DNA of 64,000 nucleotides from CAKZNE01 sp963976435 (GCA_963976435.1 CAXBKQ010000005.1:104532-168531), one strand, 5' to 3'. Numbered from the stretch's first letter, positions 1 through 10,006 are shown. Notes: generated by a model not told the origin, from the letters alone. Program-made: numbers and translations.

Positions 1-531
1 GCTTTTAGACTGTGCCCTTTATCAACTTTAAAAGTGGTAATCCTTGGGCAGGATCCTTATCATGGAGCAGGTCAAGCTCATGGACTATCCTTTTCTGTTC
101 TCGCTGATCAAAAGCTTCCTCCATCTCTTAAAAACATATATAAAGAACTTCAGAATGATTTAAATTTCCCTTCTCCCTCTTCTGGAGATCTGAGCTTATG
201 GGCCAAAAACTCTGTGCTTCTTTTAAATTCTGTATTAACCGTTCGTGAAAAACAAGCTGCCTCACATAAAAATAAAGGTTGGGAATTATTTACCGACTCC
301 GTAATTCAAAAAATTTCTGAAAACAAGGAGAATATCGTGTTTATACTTTGGGGAAAATTTGCTCAATCCAAAAAAAACCTCATCGATTCCTCCAAACACT
401 TAATTTTAGAATCCAGCCACCCTTCCCCTTTTTCAGCCAGAAAGGGTTTTTTTGGAAGCAAACCTTTTTCTAAAACCAATGTCTATTTAAAATCAAAAGG
501 AATTGTTCCCGTTAATTGGGAGTTGAAATGA
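1..531 (+). CDS. ung: Uracil-DNA glycosylase, 5' end missing
   Basis: This is a family 1 uracil-DNA glycosylase, which removes uracil from DNA at the start of base excision repair. The reading frame is open from base 1 and reads AFRLCPLSTLKVVILGQD, so the N-terminal quarter lies outside the window; the GTG at 34 is an internal valine and not a start. The catalytic water-activating motif GQDPYHG is present, as are the uracil-pocket LLLN segment and the C-terminal DNA-intercalation loop HPSPFSARKGFFG with its catalytic histidine. The stop codon overlaps the ATG of the next gene (ATGA at 528-531), which suggests co-transcription. Confidence 0.96.
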   Translation, partial: AFRLCPLSTLKVVILGQDPYHGAGQAHGLSFSVLADQKLPPSLKNIYKELQNDLNFPSPSSGDLSLWAKNSVLLLNSVLTVREKQAASHKNKGWELFTDSVIQKISENKENIVFILWGKFAQSKKNLIDSSKHLILESSHPSPFSARKGFFGSKPFSKTNVYLKSKGIVPVNWELK

Positions 532-2183
532 AATATTACCTCCTACTTTTTATCCTATCCTCTTGCTCTTTATTTGGGCAGAAATTTTCTTTGACACTCA
601 AGTTTGAGGACTCTCCTTCTCCTGAATTGCAAAAAAAACTAAGATTACACCAAGGAGAAAAAACAGATAGTTTGGATTTGCTAAAATCTATTTCAAAGCT
701 TAAAGCGGAGGTATATGAAAATGGTTTTTACCTTTCCCAAGCAAATATCATCTGGCAAGGAAAATCGGCCATTTTGCATTTAAAAACCGGTAAAACTTTT
801 ATTTGGCAAGAACCCGAAATCAGCTTAACCGATGATTTCCCCCTAGTATTTTCTCAAAAAAATACTCTAGAAGGCAAAAGTTTATCTTCAAAAAACATCT
901 ATAAATTTTGTGATCAATATCTCAATGAATTGGAAAATAATGGATTTCCTTTTGCCCAAATAAATTTTACGGAATATTTTATTTCGGGTGATAGCATTAG
1001 AGGAAAAATTGAAATAAACCCTGGACCATATATCACTTTAGACAGTATAATAATTAAAGGATTTAGTGATTTTTCGAAAAATATTATTAAATATAACTTA
1101 CTGTTTTATAAGGGAATGACCTATGATGAATCCTATTTAAGGAAGCTCAGTGAATATATAGAGCAAATTGAATTTTTAGAATTTGAAAGAGCACCAGCAG
1201 TAGCCTTTTCCAGGGATAAAACCCTCCTTTATATTTATCTAAAAGAAAAAAAGAGCAATCAGGTTGATGGTATAATAGGTTTAAATACTGAAGATAATGG
1301 TGATATTAGTTTTAATGGTGATTTTCAATTGCGCTTATTGAATATTTTAAAAAAAGGGGAAGAAATTCAAATTCGTTGGAGGAGGCCAGATGATGAAGTT
1401 TCCGAACTAAATATGCTTTTGAATCTACCCTATCTTTTTGGAAGCAGATTTGGAATTCAGGGAGATCTTCAAATTTTTAGACAGGATAGCTCCTTTGTAA
1501 ATACAACCACCAATGCCACCTTAAAATATTTAATTGAAAGTGGAAGCTTTCTCAATTTAGGTATTGGATATAACTCTTCGAATATTTTATTATCGACAGG
1601 TGAAATTTCTCTCGGTTCATTTCAAACAATATCCTATTCTATTGGCTATGAACGAAAATCAACCAATAGTTTTATTAGTCCTAGTAAAGGGAATGATTTG
1701 TCCACTAAAATTTTCACCTCAAAAAGAGAAACCTCAGAATCTCGATTAAATCAATATGGTTGGGGACTAAATGTTGCTCAATATTTTAGTTTATTTCGAA
1801 GTCATGTTATAAAGACGCAGCTAAACAGTCAGGCATTAATTGGTGAAAGCTTATTTAGAAATGAGATTTACAGAATTGGTGGGCTAAAAACACTAAGAGG
1901 TTTTAATGAGCAAAGTATTTATGCAAGTGCTTATGGAATTGCTAGTTTAGAATATAGATATTTGATAGGTCAGAACAATTATTTGGCAGCATTTGGGGAT
2001 TTGGCCTATGTAGAAAATCAAGCTTCGGCATCTGAAAATATATTTCTAGGACTAGGAGCAGGAATAAATTTTGAAACCAATGGCGGGATTTTTTCCTTGT
2101 TTTTAGCAATTGGAAAGGATGATCAAAATCCATTTGACTTTAGAACTAGCAAAATCCATTTTGGCTATATTAACAGATTTTGA
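528..2183 (+). CDS. Omp85/BamA-TamA-type outer-membrane protein
   Basis: A predicted outer-membrane beta-barrel protein of 551 residues. It starts with a signal sequence (MKYYLLLFILSSCSLFGQ). About 170 residues of small periplasmic domains follow, including a POTRA-like segment around GPYITLDSIIIKGF. The C-terminal barrel carries the Omp85 loop-6 signature LRGF (GGLKTLRGFNEQS) and ends in a terminal phenylalanine, as barrel proteins do. A TTG in the same frame at 516 is open, but the ATG at 528 sits directly at the signal peptide and was preferred. BamA is normally about 800 residues with five POTRAs, so this is a shorter TamA-like paralogue rather than the main assembly factor. Its substrate is unknown. 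The LSSC stretch in the signal resembles a lipobox, though a lipid anchor would be unusual for a barrel protein. Confidence 0.85.
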   Translation: MKYYLLLFILSSCSLFGQKFSLTLKFEDSPSPELQKKLRLHQGEKTDSLDLLKSISKLKAEVYENGFYLSQANIIWQGKSAILHLKTGKTFIWQEPEISLTDDFPLVFSQKNTLEGKSLSSKNIYKFCDQYLNELENNGFPFAQINFTEYFISGDSIRGKIEINPGPYITLDSIIIKGFSDFSKNIIKYNLLFYKGMTYDESYLRKLSEYIEQIEFLEFERAPAVAFSRDKTLLYIYLKEKKSNQVDGIIGLNTEDNGDISFNGDFQLRLLNILKKGEEIQIRWRRPDDEVSELNMLLNLPYLFGSRFGIQGDLQIFRQDSSFVNTTTNATLKYLIESGSFLNLGIGYNSSNILLSTGEISLGSFQTISYSIGYERKSTNSFISPSKGNDLSTKIFTSKRETSESRLNQYGWGLNVAQYFSLFRSHVIKTQLNSQALIGESLFRNEIYRIGGLKTLRGFNEQSIYASAYGIASLEYRYLIGQNNYLAAFGDLAYVENQASASENIFLGLGAGINFETNGGIFSLFLAIGKDDQNPFDFRTSKIHFGYINRF

Positions 2184-2262
2184 TCATAAAGACAGAATTT
2201 AATTTCGATCTTTATACATTATTTGTAAGCTTCCAAAATTCAGAAAGTGTATTAGTGAATAA

Positions 2263-3630
2263 ATGAAATTTAAAAAGGAAAATATCAATAGTAACATAGT
2301 TTTTAAGCTCTTGCTTTTAATTCCTTTCCTTACTGTCCATTCTTGTGGGAGTAAAAGGGGATTTCAGGCCCACAATATTAATTATGTATATAATACCAAA
2401 GATTTAGCCCTAAGGCCAAATTTCAAAGTTTTTCATGTAAATGATAGTCTTACAAAGGTTTACTACCGGGTAAATAGTAATAATCTTTTGTATATGCGTG
2501 AAGGTGAGGGTCAGCCTTACAAGGCTAGTTTCAGCCTTCATTACAGTTTGGTTCCAAGTTTTGAAATGGTTAATATTTTAGATAGCGGCCAGTTCACCTT
2601 TGTAGATAGAGAAAATGCACCTCCCAAAAAGGCAATTATTGGTTCATTTGAAGTGAAAACAAATGCCAATGCGCCGGAGGAGACTGTATTGCGGATATTG
2701 ATGACCGATAAAAACCGTCAGGTAAATTTTGAAAATTTTCTGAGATTAAAAAAGGGTGAAACTATAAGCTCACAAAAATTTTTAATGAAGGATACTCTTG
2801 GGAATATATTATTCAAAAACCATATTCCCAGCAATATTCCATTTATAATTGACAGAGGATCAATACCCGCTTTAAAATATTTTGTAAGCTTTTATAAGCG
2901 CGACTTTCCCTTGGCCCTTCCTCCCTATTCCAGTAATGCACCAGAATCTTTTGAACTCGATCCCGATACAAGTTTTTTTGTTGATGCTGATTCAAAAATT
3001 ACTCTCCCTGAAAATGGCTTTTATCATTTTAGAATCGATACCAGCTCCTGGGATGGCTTTACGGTTTATTCCTTCTACAATGAATTTCCCTTTATTGCTA
3101 AAAAGGAACATTTAGGACCACCCTTGCGCTATCTAACCACAAAAAGAGAATTTGAAAAAATTGCAGTCTCTTCTAATGCCAATAGTCAAAAGAAAACTGT
3201 TGATGAATTTTGGTTGGACAGAGCTGGAAGCATGGAACGTTCTAAAATTTTAATAAATGCTTTTTATTCTAGGATACAGGAGGCAAATATTTATTTTAGC
3301 TCCTATTTGGAAGGATGGAAAACTGATAGGGGGATCATCTATGTTGTGTATGGCCCTCCCGATAAGGTGTATCGATCCACTAGTGGAGAAGCCTGGGTTT
3401 ATGGTGAAGAATCTTCTTCCCTCTCCTACTACTTTAATTTTTTAAAAGTTAGTAATCCTTTCAGCGACAATGATTTTTCATTAAGCCGATCTAGTACCTA
3501 TAGATATGGTTGGGGTCAAGCCATAGAATCGTGGAGAAATGGCCGAGTATATAATTCTAAGGATATAAAACGTGAACAAGACGAATCCGACAACAACACC
3601 TTTAGGCAAAGACCTCCTTATAGGTACTAG
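2263..3630 (+). CDS. GWxTD domain-containing lipoprotein
   Basis: A 455-residue predicted lipoprotein with a hydrophobic N-terminus ending in a lipobox-like VHSC (Cys28). The name-giving motif GWKTDRG is at about residues 351-357, followed by the conserved VVYGPPD stretch. GWxTD proteins are widespread in Bacteroidota and some other phyla, and their function has not been established. The gene follows the Omp85-type protein by 79 bp on the same strand, so both probably act in the envelope. Its 3' end overlaps the presumed rlmB start by 59 bp in another frame. The family call is firm; the role is unknown. Confidence 0.88.
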   Translation: MKFKKENINSNIVFKLLLLIPFLTVHSCGSKRGFQAHNINYVYNTKDLALRPNFKVFHVNDSLTKVYYRVNSNNLLYMREGEGQPYKASFSLHYSLVPSFEMVNILDSGQFTFVDRENAPPKKAIIGSFEVKTNANAPEETVLRILMTDKNRQVNFENFLRLKKGETISSQKFLMKDTLGNILFKNHIPSNIPFIIDRGSIPALKYFVSFYKRDFPLALPPYSSNAPESFELDPDTSFFVDADSKITLPENGFYHFRIDTSSWDGFTVYSFYNEFPFIAKKEHLGPPLRYLTTKREFEKIAVSSNANSQKKTVDEFWLDRAGSMERSKILINAFYSRIQEANIYFSSYLEGWKTDRGIIYVVYGPPDKVYRSTSGEAWVYGEESSSLSYYFNFLKVSNPFSDNDFSLSRSSTYRYGWGQAIESWRNGRVYNSKDIKREQDESDNNTFRQRPPYRY

Positions 3631-4336
3631 ACCTCTAATTGAGGCTATTGAATCCGGAAAACAAATTGACAAGGTCCTTCTGCAGAAAGGACTAAAGGGA
3701 AATGTTAGTCAGGAATTATTTCCACTCTTAAGGAAATATAATATCCAGCAACAAAGCGTTCCCATTGAAAAGCTTAATAGAATTACCAAAAAAAACCATC
3801 AAGGGGTTATTGCCTTTGTTAGTCCGGTTGATTTTGTTTCTGTAGAAGAAGTAATTGCCCGAGCCTATGAATCTGGAAAGGATCCTTTGCTGTTAATTCT
3901 AGACCGTATTACGGATGTTCGAAATTTTGGTGCCATTGCCAGAACAGCGGAATGCACAGGAGTTCAGGGAATAATAATCCCAAGCAGAGGAAGTGCCCCC
4001 GTAAATTTTGATGCCTTAAAAACTTCGGCTGGTGCCTTAAACCATATTTCCATTTGTAAGGAGGAAAAACTAAAAGATAGCATTGAATATTTAAAAAATA
4101 GCGGACTCAGCATTGTTGCCTGTTCAGAAAAAGGAAAAGAAATAGCCTATAATTCAAACCTAAAAGGCCCATTAGCCATAATTATGGGCTCAGAAGAAAA
4201 TGGCGTATCTCCGGAATATTTAAAAATGTGTGATAAGGTTGTTCAACTGCCCATGATGGGTAAAATTGGATCGCTAAACGTTTCTGTAGCCGCAGGTGCC
4301 TTGCTTTTTGAGGTTATACGCCAGAATAATTATTAA
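3572..4336 (+). CDS. rlmB: 23S rRNA 2'-O-methyltransferase of the SpoU/TrmH family (RlmB-like)
   Basis: A 254-residue SPOUT-class RNA 2'-O-ribose methyltransferase, probably modifying G2251 of 23S rRNA. The N-terminal L30e-like substrate-binding domain begins LLIGTRPLIEAIESGK. The C-terminal catalytic domain shows all three SpoU motifs: NFGAIARTAE (motif 1), IIMGSEENGVS (motif 2) and IGSLNVSVAAGALLFE (motif 3), which together build the trefoil-knot AdoMet site. The only plausible initiation codon is the GTG at 3572, which lies inside the GWxTD gene; the domain would be truncated by any later start. Assignment to RlmB rather than another SpoU enzyme rests on overall length and domain layout. 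Confidence 0.9.
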   Translation: MNKTNPTTTPLGKDLLIGTRPLIEAIESGKQIDKVLLQKGLKGNVSQELFPLLRKYNIQQQSVPIEKLNRITKKNHQGVIAFVSPVDFVSVEEVIARAYESGKDPLLLILDRITDVRNFGAIARTAECTGVQGIIIPSRGSAPVNFDALKTSAGALNHISICKEEKLKDSIEYLKNSGLSIVACSEKGKEIAYNSNLKGPLAIIMGSEENGVSPEYLKMCDKVVQLPMMGKIGSLNVSVAAGALLFEVIRQNNY

Positions 4337-4339
4337 TTT

Positions 4340-6727
4340 ATGAATAGATTTTTACCCATTTTCCTACTATTTGCTTTTCCACTTTTCGCACAATTTAGAT
4401 GTCAGGATCAAAAGTCTCAAGGACATATCCATGCATTTAAATCTCAATTGAATTCCATTAATAATAATGGCAAAAGTGACAGCATTAATATTTTACATTA
4501 TCATATAGACCTTGATCTTTATTCTATCGCTTCTTCCCAATTAAAAGGAGTTTGCAGTATTGACTTAAGTCCAAAAATGAACGGTATAAATTCATTAGAA
4601 TTGGACTTATTGAAACTTCAGGTTGATAGCATCAAGCTAAATTCAAACCACCTAAATTACAGCCACAATGACACGATAATAAGGGTGCATCTTGGGGGGA
4701 ATTATTCTATTGGAGACACCTTAAAACTAAAAGTTTATTACCGTGGAAACCCTCCTGTGGACGCTAGTGGTTGGGGTGGATTTCATGGACAATCCGGATA
4801 TTATTTCAATTTAGGTGTTGGATTCGCTGCAGACCCTCATACTTACGGTAGAGCATGGTTTCCATGTTTTGACAATTTTGTAGAAAAAAGCACCTATTCC
4901 TTTAAAGTTTTAACAAAAAACCCACTGAATTCTTATTGTAACGGAATTAGAACCAATTTGTACAACCAGGGATCGGACAGTACTTTTTCGGAGTGGTATT
5001 TAAGAAATGAAATCCCTACTTATTTGGCCTCTGTTGCAGTGAGCAATTATCAGGAGTTAAAAAGTTCAGTAAATGGAATTCAAGGGAGTATTCCAGTTTG
5101 GCTTATGGCAAAAGCTGGGGATACAGTAAATTTAAAAATAGCCTTTCAAAATATGAATGCCATTTTGCATAGTTTAGAGGATCATTTTGGTCCCTACCTG
5201 TGGCAAAAAATTGGCTATGCCATGACCACCATAGGTGCAATGGAGCATGCTACAAGCATTCACTTTCCTATAAACTTAATAAACGGCACCCTAGGAGGAG
5301 AAGATATTATTGTTCACGAATTGGCTCATCATTGGTTTGGGAATTTAATTACCTGTGAAACTGCAGATGACATGTGGATAAATGAGGGGATGGCTGAATA
5401 TGTAAGTCATTTATATTCGGAGCAGGTTTATTCCAGAGAGAGGTATATAAAAGAAGTTAGATCCAATGCCTATGTGGTGCTCAACACCGCCCATATTAAT
5501 GATAATGGTTATAGATCCATTTATGGTCTGCCACATGAGTATGTTTATGGAACCCATGTTTACCAAAAAGGAGCCATGGTAGGGCACAATTTGAGAGCTT
5601 ATTTGGGAGATAGCCTTTTCTTCAATGGTCTAAGTACATTAATGCAAAACAATGCCTTCCAAAACATAAATACTCAAGAATTTGAAAATCAACTTAGTAA
5701 CCTTACCGGTACTTCCCTTTCTAATTTTTTTAATGATTGGGTTTTAAATCCTGGTTTTCCATCTTTTTCCATAGATTCACTTCATTACAATTCTGGTACT
5801 CAGGATTTATTCATAAAAGTTGCGCAAAATATTAAAGAGGCTCCAGGATTTTTTCAAGAGGTTCCAGTAGAAATAAGCCTTTTTGATTCAAATGGAGACA
5901 CGGTAAATGTTCAAGTAAATGTGAATGGCCAATATGGCTCCAAAACCTTAAATAATTTTCCTTTCCAACCCAAATTTGCCTTAGCCAGTTATTCTGGCAA
6001 ACTATTAAGCGGCGACAGCTATGATGAAAGGGAAATCGTTCAAAGCAAATTTTATATAGACCAATACAGTAAACTTAGATTAGATGCAAAATCAGTTTTA
6101 GATACAAGTAAAATATTTGTTGTTCACCATTGGGCAGGACCATTAAACAATCGAATGGCTAAAGACAAGGACTATCGAATTTCAAAGTCTCGATTTTGGA
6201 CCATTAGAGGCTTGGATTTGGAGAATGTTGAGCTTTCAGCTAGGTTAAATTACAATGGAACAAACAGTGGTTTGGATGGAGATCTCACCCAAACTACCGA
6301 GGATAGCTTAATGGTTTTATATCGCAAAAACCCATGGGATAGATGGGAATTATACCCACAGCAAATAAAAACCGACCTTGGGAATTCCACTAATGGCATA
6401 GGTTATTTTGATTTAAACATGCTTCAAGAAGGGGATTATGTACTTGCTAATACAGCAGAAAAAGTTAGTCTTGAAGAAGAAATAGAAGCAAAAAACCTTG
6501 TTGAAGTTTTTCCAAATCCTGCAAAGAACCTTCTTCAAATCAAAATTTTGGATGATAGGAAAAGTCACCAAATAAGTATTAGTGATGATCTTGGCAAAGT
6601 TATTTACGAAAGAAAAATTGAGTCTGGAGACCAACAATCTATAAATATAGATTTAAAGGGTATTCATTCTAGCTTTTTAATTCTAAGTGTAAATGGCTAT
6701 TCTCAAAAAATTGTTCTGCAGAAATAA
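4340..6727 (+). CDS. Secreted M1 family metallopeptidase with T9SS sorting domain
   Basis: A 795-residue zinc aminopeptidase. A signal peptide (MNRFLPIFLLFAFPLFAQ) is followed by the M1 N-terminal beta domain and the gluzincin catalytic domain. That domain has the substrate-binding motif GAMEH (residues 299-303), the zinc motif HELAHH (H326, H330) and the third ligand E349 in NEGMAEY, at the usual 18-residue spacing. The last roughly 75 residues (VEVFPNPAKNLLQI through IVLQK) form a type A T9SS C-terminal domain, so the protein is predicted to cross the outer membrane and be secreted or surface-attached. It starts 3 bp after rlmB and ends 6 bp before the convergent valS stop. Confidence 0.95.
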   Translation: MNRFLPIFLLFAFPLFAQFRCQDQKSQGHIHAFKSQLNSINNNGKSDSINILHYHIDLDLYSIASSQLKGVCSIDLSPKMNGINSLELDLLKLQVDSIKLNSNHLNYSHNDTIIRVHLGGNYSIGDTLKLKVYYRGNPPVDASGWGGFHGQSGYYFNLGVGFAADPHTYGRAWFPCFDNFVEKSTYSFKVLTKNPLNSYCNGIRTNLYNQGSDSTFSEWYLRNEIPTYLASVAVSNYQELKSSVNGIQGSIPVWLMAKAGDTVNLKIAFQNMNAILHSLEDHFGPYLWQKIGYAMTTIGAMEHATSIHFPINLINGTLGGEDIIVHELAHHWFGNLITCETADDMWINEGMAEYVSHLYSEQVYSRERYIKEVRSNAYVVLNTAHINDNGYRSIYGLPHEYVYGTHVYQKGAMVGHNLRAYLGDSLFFNGLSTLMQNNAFQNINTQEFENQLSNLTGTSLSNFFNDWVLNPGFPSFSIDSLHYNSGTQDLFIKVAQNIKEAPGFFQEVPVEISLFDSNGDTVNVQVNVNGQYGSKTLNNFPFQPKFALASYSGKLLSGDSYDEREIVQSKFYIDQYSKLRLDAKSVLDTSKIFVVHHWAGPLNNRMAKDKDYRISKSRFWTIRGLDLENVELSARLNYNGTNSGLDGDLTQTTEDSLMVLYRKNPWDRWELYPQQIKTDLGNSTNGIGYFDLNMLQEGDYVLANTAEKVSLEEEIEAKNLVEVFPNPAKNLLQIKILDDRKSHQISISDDLGKVIYERKIESGDQQSINIDLKGIHSSFLILSVNGYSQKIVLQK

Positions 6728-6733
6728 AGGCTA

Positions 6734-9367
6734 TTAATTGCTAAGTGCTGCTAATCTTTCTTCTAATACTTTAATTTTAGACTCAGCATCTTTAAGTTTA
6801 TTTTTTTCCGCATTTACAACAGCTTCCGGAGCATTATTTACAAACCTTTCATTAGACAGTTTCTTATTTACTGAATTAAAGAATCCTTTTTGGTAATCTA
6901 GGTCTTTCTGAATTTTAGATATTTCTTCTTCAACATTCACCATATCTCCAGCGGGAACAAAAAATTCAAATGGGCCAGCTAGAAAGCTAAAGCCAATATC
7001 ATTTTGCTGATCATTCATCTCAATACTTTCCAGATTTGCCAAATTCATAATTAAATCCTTTAAAACATTAGGATAAGAATCTGCCGAAGGAATTTTAAGG
7101 GTCAGTTTTTCCCTTTGTGGGATATTCTTGGAAGCTCTAATATTTCTTACCCCACTAATTATGGATTGAGCTTGTTCAAACTCCAATAAAACTTGGCTAT
7201 CAAAATTATCTTGGTTTGGCCAAGAGGCAAGACAAATGGTTTCAGTTTCTTTTCTTTCACCTAAATGTTGCCAAATCTCTTCCGAAATAAAAGGCATAAA
7301 TGGGTGAATTAATACAGTAATTTTTTCGAAAAACTCCATGGTTTTGGCAAGAGTTTCGCTTTCAATAGGACTTTGGTAATTTGGTTTTATTGCCTCCAAA
7401 TACCAACTACAGAAGTCATCCCAAACAAATTTATAAATGGTCATTAGGGCTTCAGACAGTCTATATTGGCCAAATGAAATTTCAACTTCTTCTAGAACTG
7501 AATTAAGCTTTTCCTCCATCCAATGGATCGCTGCTTGTGCCGAAGAGTTTGGTTTGCCATCAACAATTTCCCATCCTTGGGTTAGTCTAAATGCATTCCA
7601 AATTTTATTACTAAAATTTCTTCCTTGTGCACAAAGATCTTCATCAAATGGCAGATCATTTCCAGCTGGGGAGGTGAGAAGCATCCCCACTCGAACACCA
7701 TCGGTGCTATATTTCTCCATTAGCTTAACAGGATCAGGTGAATTACCTAATTGTTTAGACATTTTCCTACCCTGCTTATCCCTTACAATTCCAGTTAAAT
7801 AAACATTTGAAAATGGTTTCTCCCCTGCATATTCATAACCGGCCATTATCATACGTGCTACCCAAAAGAACAGAATTTCCGGCGCGGTAATTAAGTCCTT
7901 GGTTGGATAATAATAGGAAATCTCCTCATTTTTTGGATTTCGTATACCATCAAATACCGATAGCGGCCATAGCCAAGAAGAAAACCAGGTATCTAAAACA
8001 TCTGGATCTTGTTTTAAATCATTAGGCATTAGCTCTGAATTTCCAGATTTTGCTTTCGCTAATTCCAAGGCTTCCTCTTGATTTTTAGCAACCACAAAAT
8101 CCTCCATTCCTTGTCCAAAATACCAAGCAGGAATTTGATGCCCCCACCAAAGTTGTCTAGAAATACACCAATCGTGAACATTTTCCATCCAATGGCGGTA
8201 GGTGTTTTTAAACTTAGGAGGAATCAGTTTTACTTCATCCTCCATAACTGACTTTAATGCCGGATCCGCTAATTCCTTCATATCCAAAAACCACTGTACT
8301 GAAAGTCGAGGTTCAATTACAGCACCTGTACGTTCACTTGTGCCAACAGAATTTTGGTAATCTTCAGTTTTCTCTAAAGCTCCAATAGAATCTAAAACTT
8401 TTACAACTTCCTTTCTGGCTTTAAACCTGTCCATTCCTTCAAATTGCAGCCCTTTGGAATTTAGACTACCATCGTCGTTTAATACGTCAATAATATCTAA
8501 TTTATGACGTTCGCCGATAGCTTTATCGTTTACGTCATGGGCCGGAGTAATTTTCAGGCATCCTGTTCCGAATTCAATATCAACATAATCATCTTCCAAG
8601 ATTGGAATAGAGCGATTGGCTATAGGAACAATAACTTTTTTACCTTTTAGATCTTTAAATCTTTCATCATTAGGATTAATGCAAACGGCAACATCTCCAA
8701 AAATTGTTTCAGGTCTAACAGTAGCCACGCTTACAAATTTACCGGCTTCTCCTTCTACCTGATATTTCATATAGTAGAGTTTAGAATTGATCTCTTTATG
8801 AACTACTTCTTCATCTGAAACCGTAGTTTTGGCATCAGGATCCCAATTCACCATTCTATATCCTCTATAAACCTTTCCTTTTTGGAAAAGATCAATAAAG
8901 ACCTGAATTACAGATTCACTTCTTATTTCATCAAGGGTAAAAGCAGTTCTATCCCAATCGCAGGAAGCTCCTAATTTTTTTAATTGTTCTAGAATAATTC
9001 CTCCATGCTTATGAGTCCAATCCCAAGCATGTGCTAAAAACTCATCTCTACTTAAATCTTCTTTATTTATTCCTTCTGCTTTAAGCTTTGCCACTACTTT
9101 AGCCTCGGTGGCAATAGAAGCATGATCGGTACCGGGCACCCAGCAAGCATTATAACCTTGCATTCTAGCTTTTCGAATTAATACATCTTGGAGGGTATTA
9201 TTCAACATATGCCCCATATGCAAGACACCCGTAACATTTGGTGGGGGAATTACAATGGTATAAGCCTTTCGCTCATCCGGAGTGGAAGCAAAAACTTTTT
9301 GATCTTGCCAGAATTGATACCACTTTTCCTCAGATTTTATATAATCATAATTGGCTGGAATGCTCAT
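6734..9367 (-). CDS. valS: Valine--tRNA ligase
   Basis: An 877-residue class I aminoacyl-tRNA synthetase that charges tRNA-Val. The HIGH-type motif appears as VTGVLHMGHMLN near the N-terminus. The CP1 editing domain is in the middle, with the threonine-rich editing region beginning VATVRPETIFGD. The KMSKS loop reads GRKMSKQLGNSPDP. An anticodon-binding domain and the C-terminal coiled-coil arm typical of ValRS (last about 65 residues, Lys/Glu-rich) complete the protein. Length matches bacterial ValRS. The gene stands alone on this strand with a promoter-like box 38 bp upstream of its ATG. Confidence 0.98.
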   Translation of the reverse strand: MSIPANYDYIKSEEKWYQFWQDQKVFASTPDERKAYTIVIPPPNVTGVLHMGHMLNNTLQDVLIRKARMQGYNACWVPGTDHASIATEAKVVAKLKAEGINKEDLSRDEFLAHAWDWTHKHGGIILEQLKKLGASCDWDRTAFTLDEIRSESVIQVFIDLFQKGKVYRGYRMVNWDPDAKTTVSDEEVVHKEINSKLYYMKYQVEGEAGKFVSVATVRPETIFGDVAVCINPNDERFKDLKGKKVIVPIANRSIPILEDDYVDIEFGTGCLKITPAHDVNDKAIGERHKLDIIDVLNDDGSLNSKGLQFEGMDRFKARKEVVKVLDSIGALEKTEDYQNSVGTSERTGAVIEPRLSVQWFLDMKELADPALKSVMEDEVKLIPPKFKNTYRHWMENVHDWCISRQLWWGHQIPAWYFGQGMEDFVVAKNQEEALELAKAKSGNSELMPNDLKQDPDVLDTWFSSWLWPLSVFDGIRNPKNEEISYYYPTKDLITAPEILFFWVARMIMAGYEYAGEKPFSNVYLTGIVRDKQGRKMSKQLGNSPDPVKLMEKYSTDGVRVGMLLTSPAGNDLPFDEDLCAQGRNFSNKIWNAFRLTQGWEIVDGKPNSSAQAAIHWMEEKLNSVLEEVEISFGQYRLSEALMTIYKFVWDDFCSWYLEAIKPNYQSPIESETLAKTMEFFEKITVLIHPFMPFISEEIWQHLGERKETETICLASWPNQDNFDSQVLLEFEQAQSIISGVRNIRASKNIPQREKLTLKIPSADSYPNVLKDLIMNLANLESIEMNDQQNDIGFSFLAGPFEFFVPAGDMVNVEEEISKIQKDLDYQKGFFNSVNKKLSNERFVNNAPEAVVNAEKNKLKDAESKIKVLEERLAALSN

Positions 9368-9404
9368 GGATTCTATCTTTAGGGTATATTATTTCTAAAA
9401 CCCG

Positions 9405-9412
9405 CAAATTTA
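9405..9412 (-). promoter_or_regulatory. Possible valS promoter, -7 box
   Basis: On the minus strand these bases read TAAATTTG, an exact match to the Bacteroidota -7 consensus TAnnTTTG, about 38 bp before the valS ATG. No clear TTTG-type -33 box is visible at the expected distance, so the call is tentative. Confidence 0.35.
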
Positions 9413-9495
9413 TAAATTGTAAGTCTAGAAGTCCCTACTCTTTGGCACATTTTTAGCTGACTAATTTGAAATTTTTTTTTAGGAACTTTTAAAGT

Positions 9496-9503
9496 TAACT
9501 TTG
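9496..9503 (+). promoter_or_regulatory. Possible promoter of the DUF1573 gene, -7 box
   Basis: The sequence TAACTTTG matches the Bacteroidota -7 consensus and lies 25 bp upstream of the ATG at 9529, a normal leader length. A TTTG at 9465-9468 is too far upstream to be a good -33 partner. Confidence 0.42.
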
Positions 9504-9528
9504 TCAAATCAGTATTAAAAATAACACA

Positions 9529-9978
9529 ATGAAAAAGCTTTTATTTACTCTCAGTATTTTCGCAATTGGAACATGGGCAATGGCTCAAACAACAGAGGTT
9601 GCCAACCCAAATGCCCCAAAAATTAAATTCCAAGAAACGGTTTTGGATTATGGGACGATCGATAAAGGTTCGAATGGAGTTAGGACATTTGAATTTACCA
9701 ATGAAGGTAACGAGCCATTAATCGTTACAAAAACAAAAGGATCTTGCGGATGTACCGTACCTACCAAGCCAACAGAACCAATAGCTCCAGGAGATAAAGG
9801 TGTTATTAAAGTAAAATACGATACTAACCGTGTTGGTCCATTCACAAAAACTGTTACTGTAAGTTCTAATGCAGATACTCCAACAGTAGTTTTAAAGATT
9901 AAAGGAGTGGTGAAAAATGTTGAACCAGTAAAAACATCACCAGAAAATACTTCTGGCGCTTCTCTTATCCAGAATTAA
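9529..9978 (+). CDS. DUF1573 domain-containing secreted protein
   Basis: A 149-residue exported protein with a clear signal peptide (MKKLLFTLSIFAIGTWAMAQ). The rest is a single immunoglobulin-like beta-sandwich of the DUF1573 (ASPM/SPD-2/Hydin-like) type, recognisable from FQETVLDYGTI, the conserved GSCGCTVP motif and the strand VKYDTNRVGPFTKTVTV. Proteins of this family are abundant in Bacteroidota envelopes, but their binding partners are not established. The gene has its own promoter-like box and a strong terminator, so it is probably monocistronic and well expressed. Confidence 0.92.
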   Translation: MKKLLFTLSIFAIGTWAMAQTTEVANPNAPKIKFQETVLDYGTIDKGSNGVRTFEFTNEGNEPLIVTKTKGSCGCTVPTKPTEPIAPGDKGVIKVKYDTNRVGPFTKTVTVSSNADTPTVVLKIKGVVKNVEPVKTSPENTSGASLIQN

Positions 9979-10006
9979 CATTATTCAAAGTCAAATCATA
10001 CATTTG

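Noticed and set aside
7437..7802. A 121-codon open frame on the plus strand
   Set aside because: It is antisense to valS and composed of low-complexity serine/leucine text; the conserved KMSKS region lies on the other strand.
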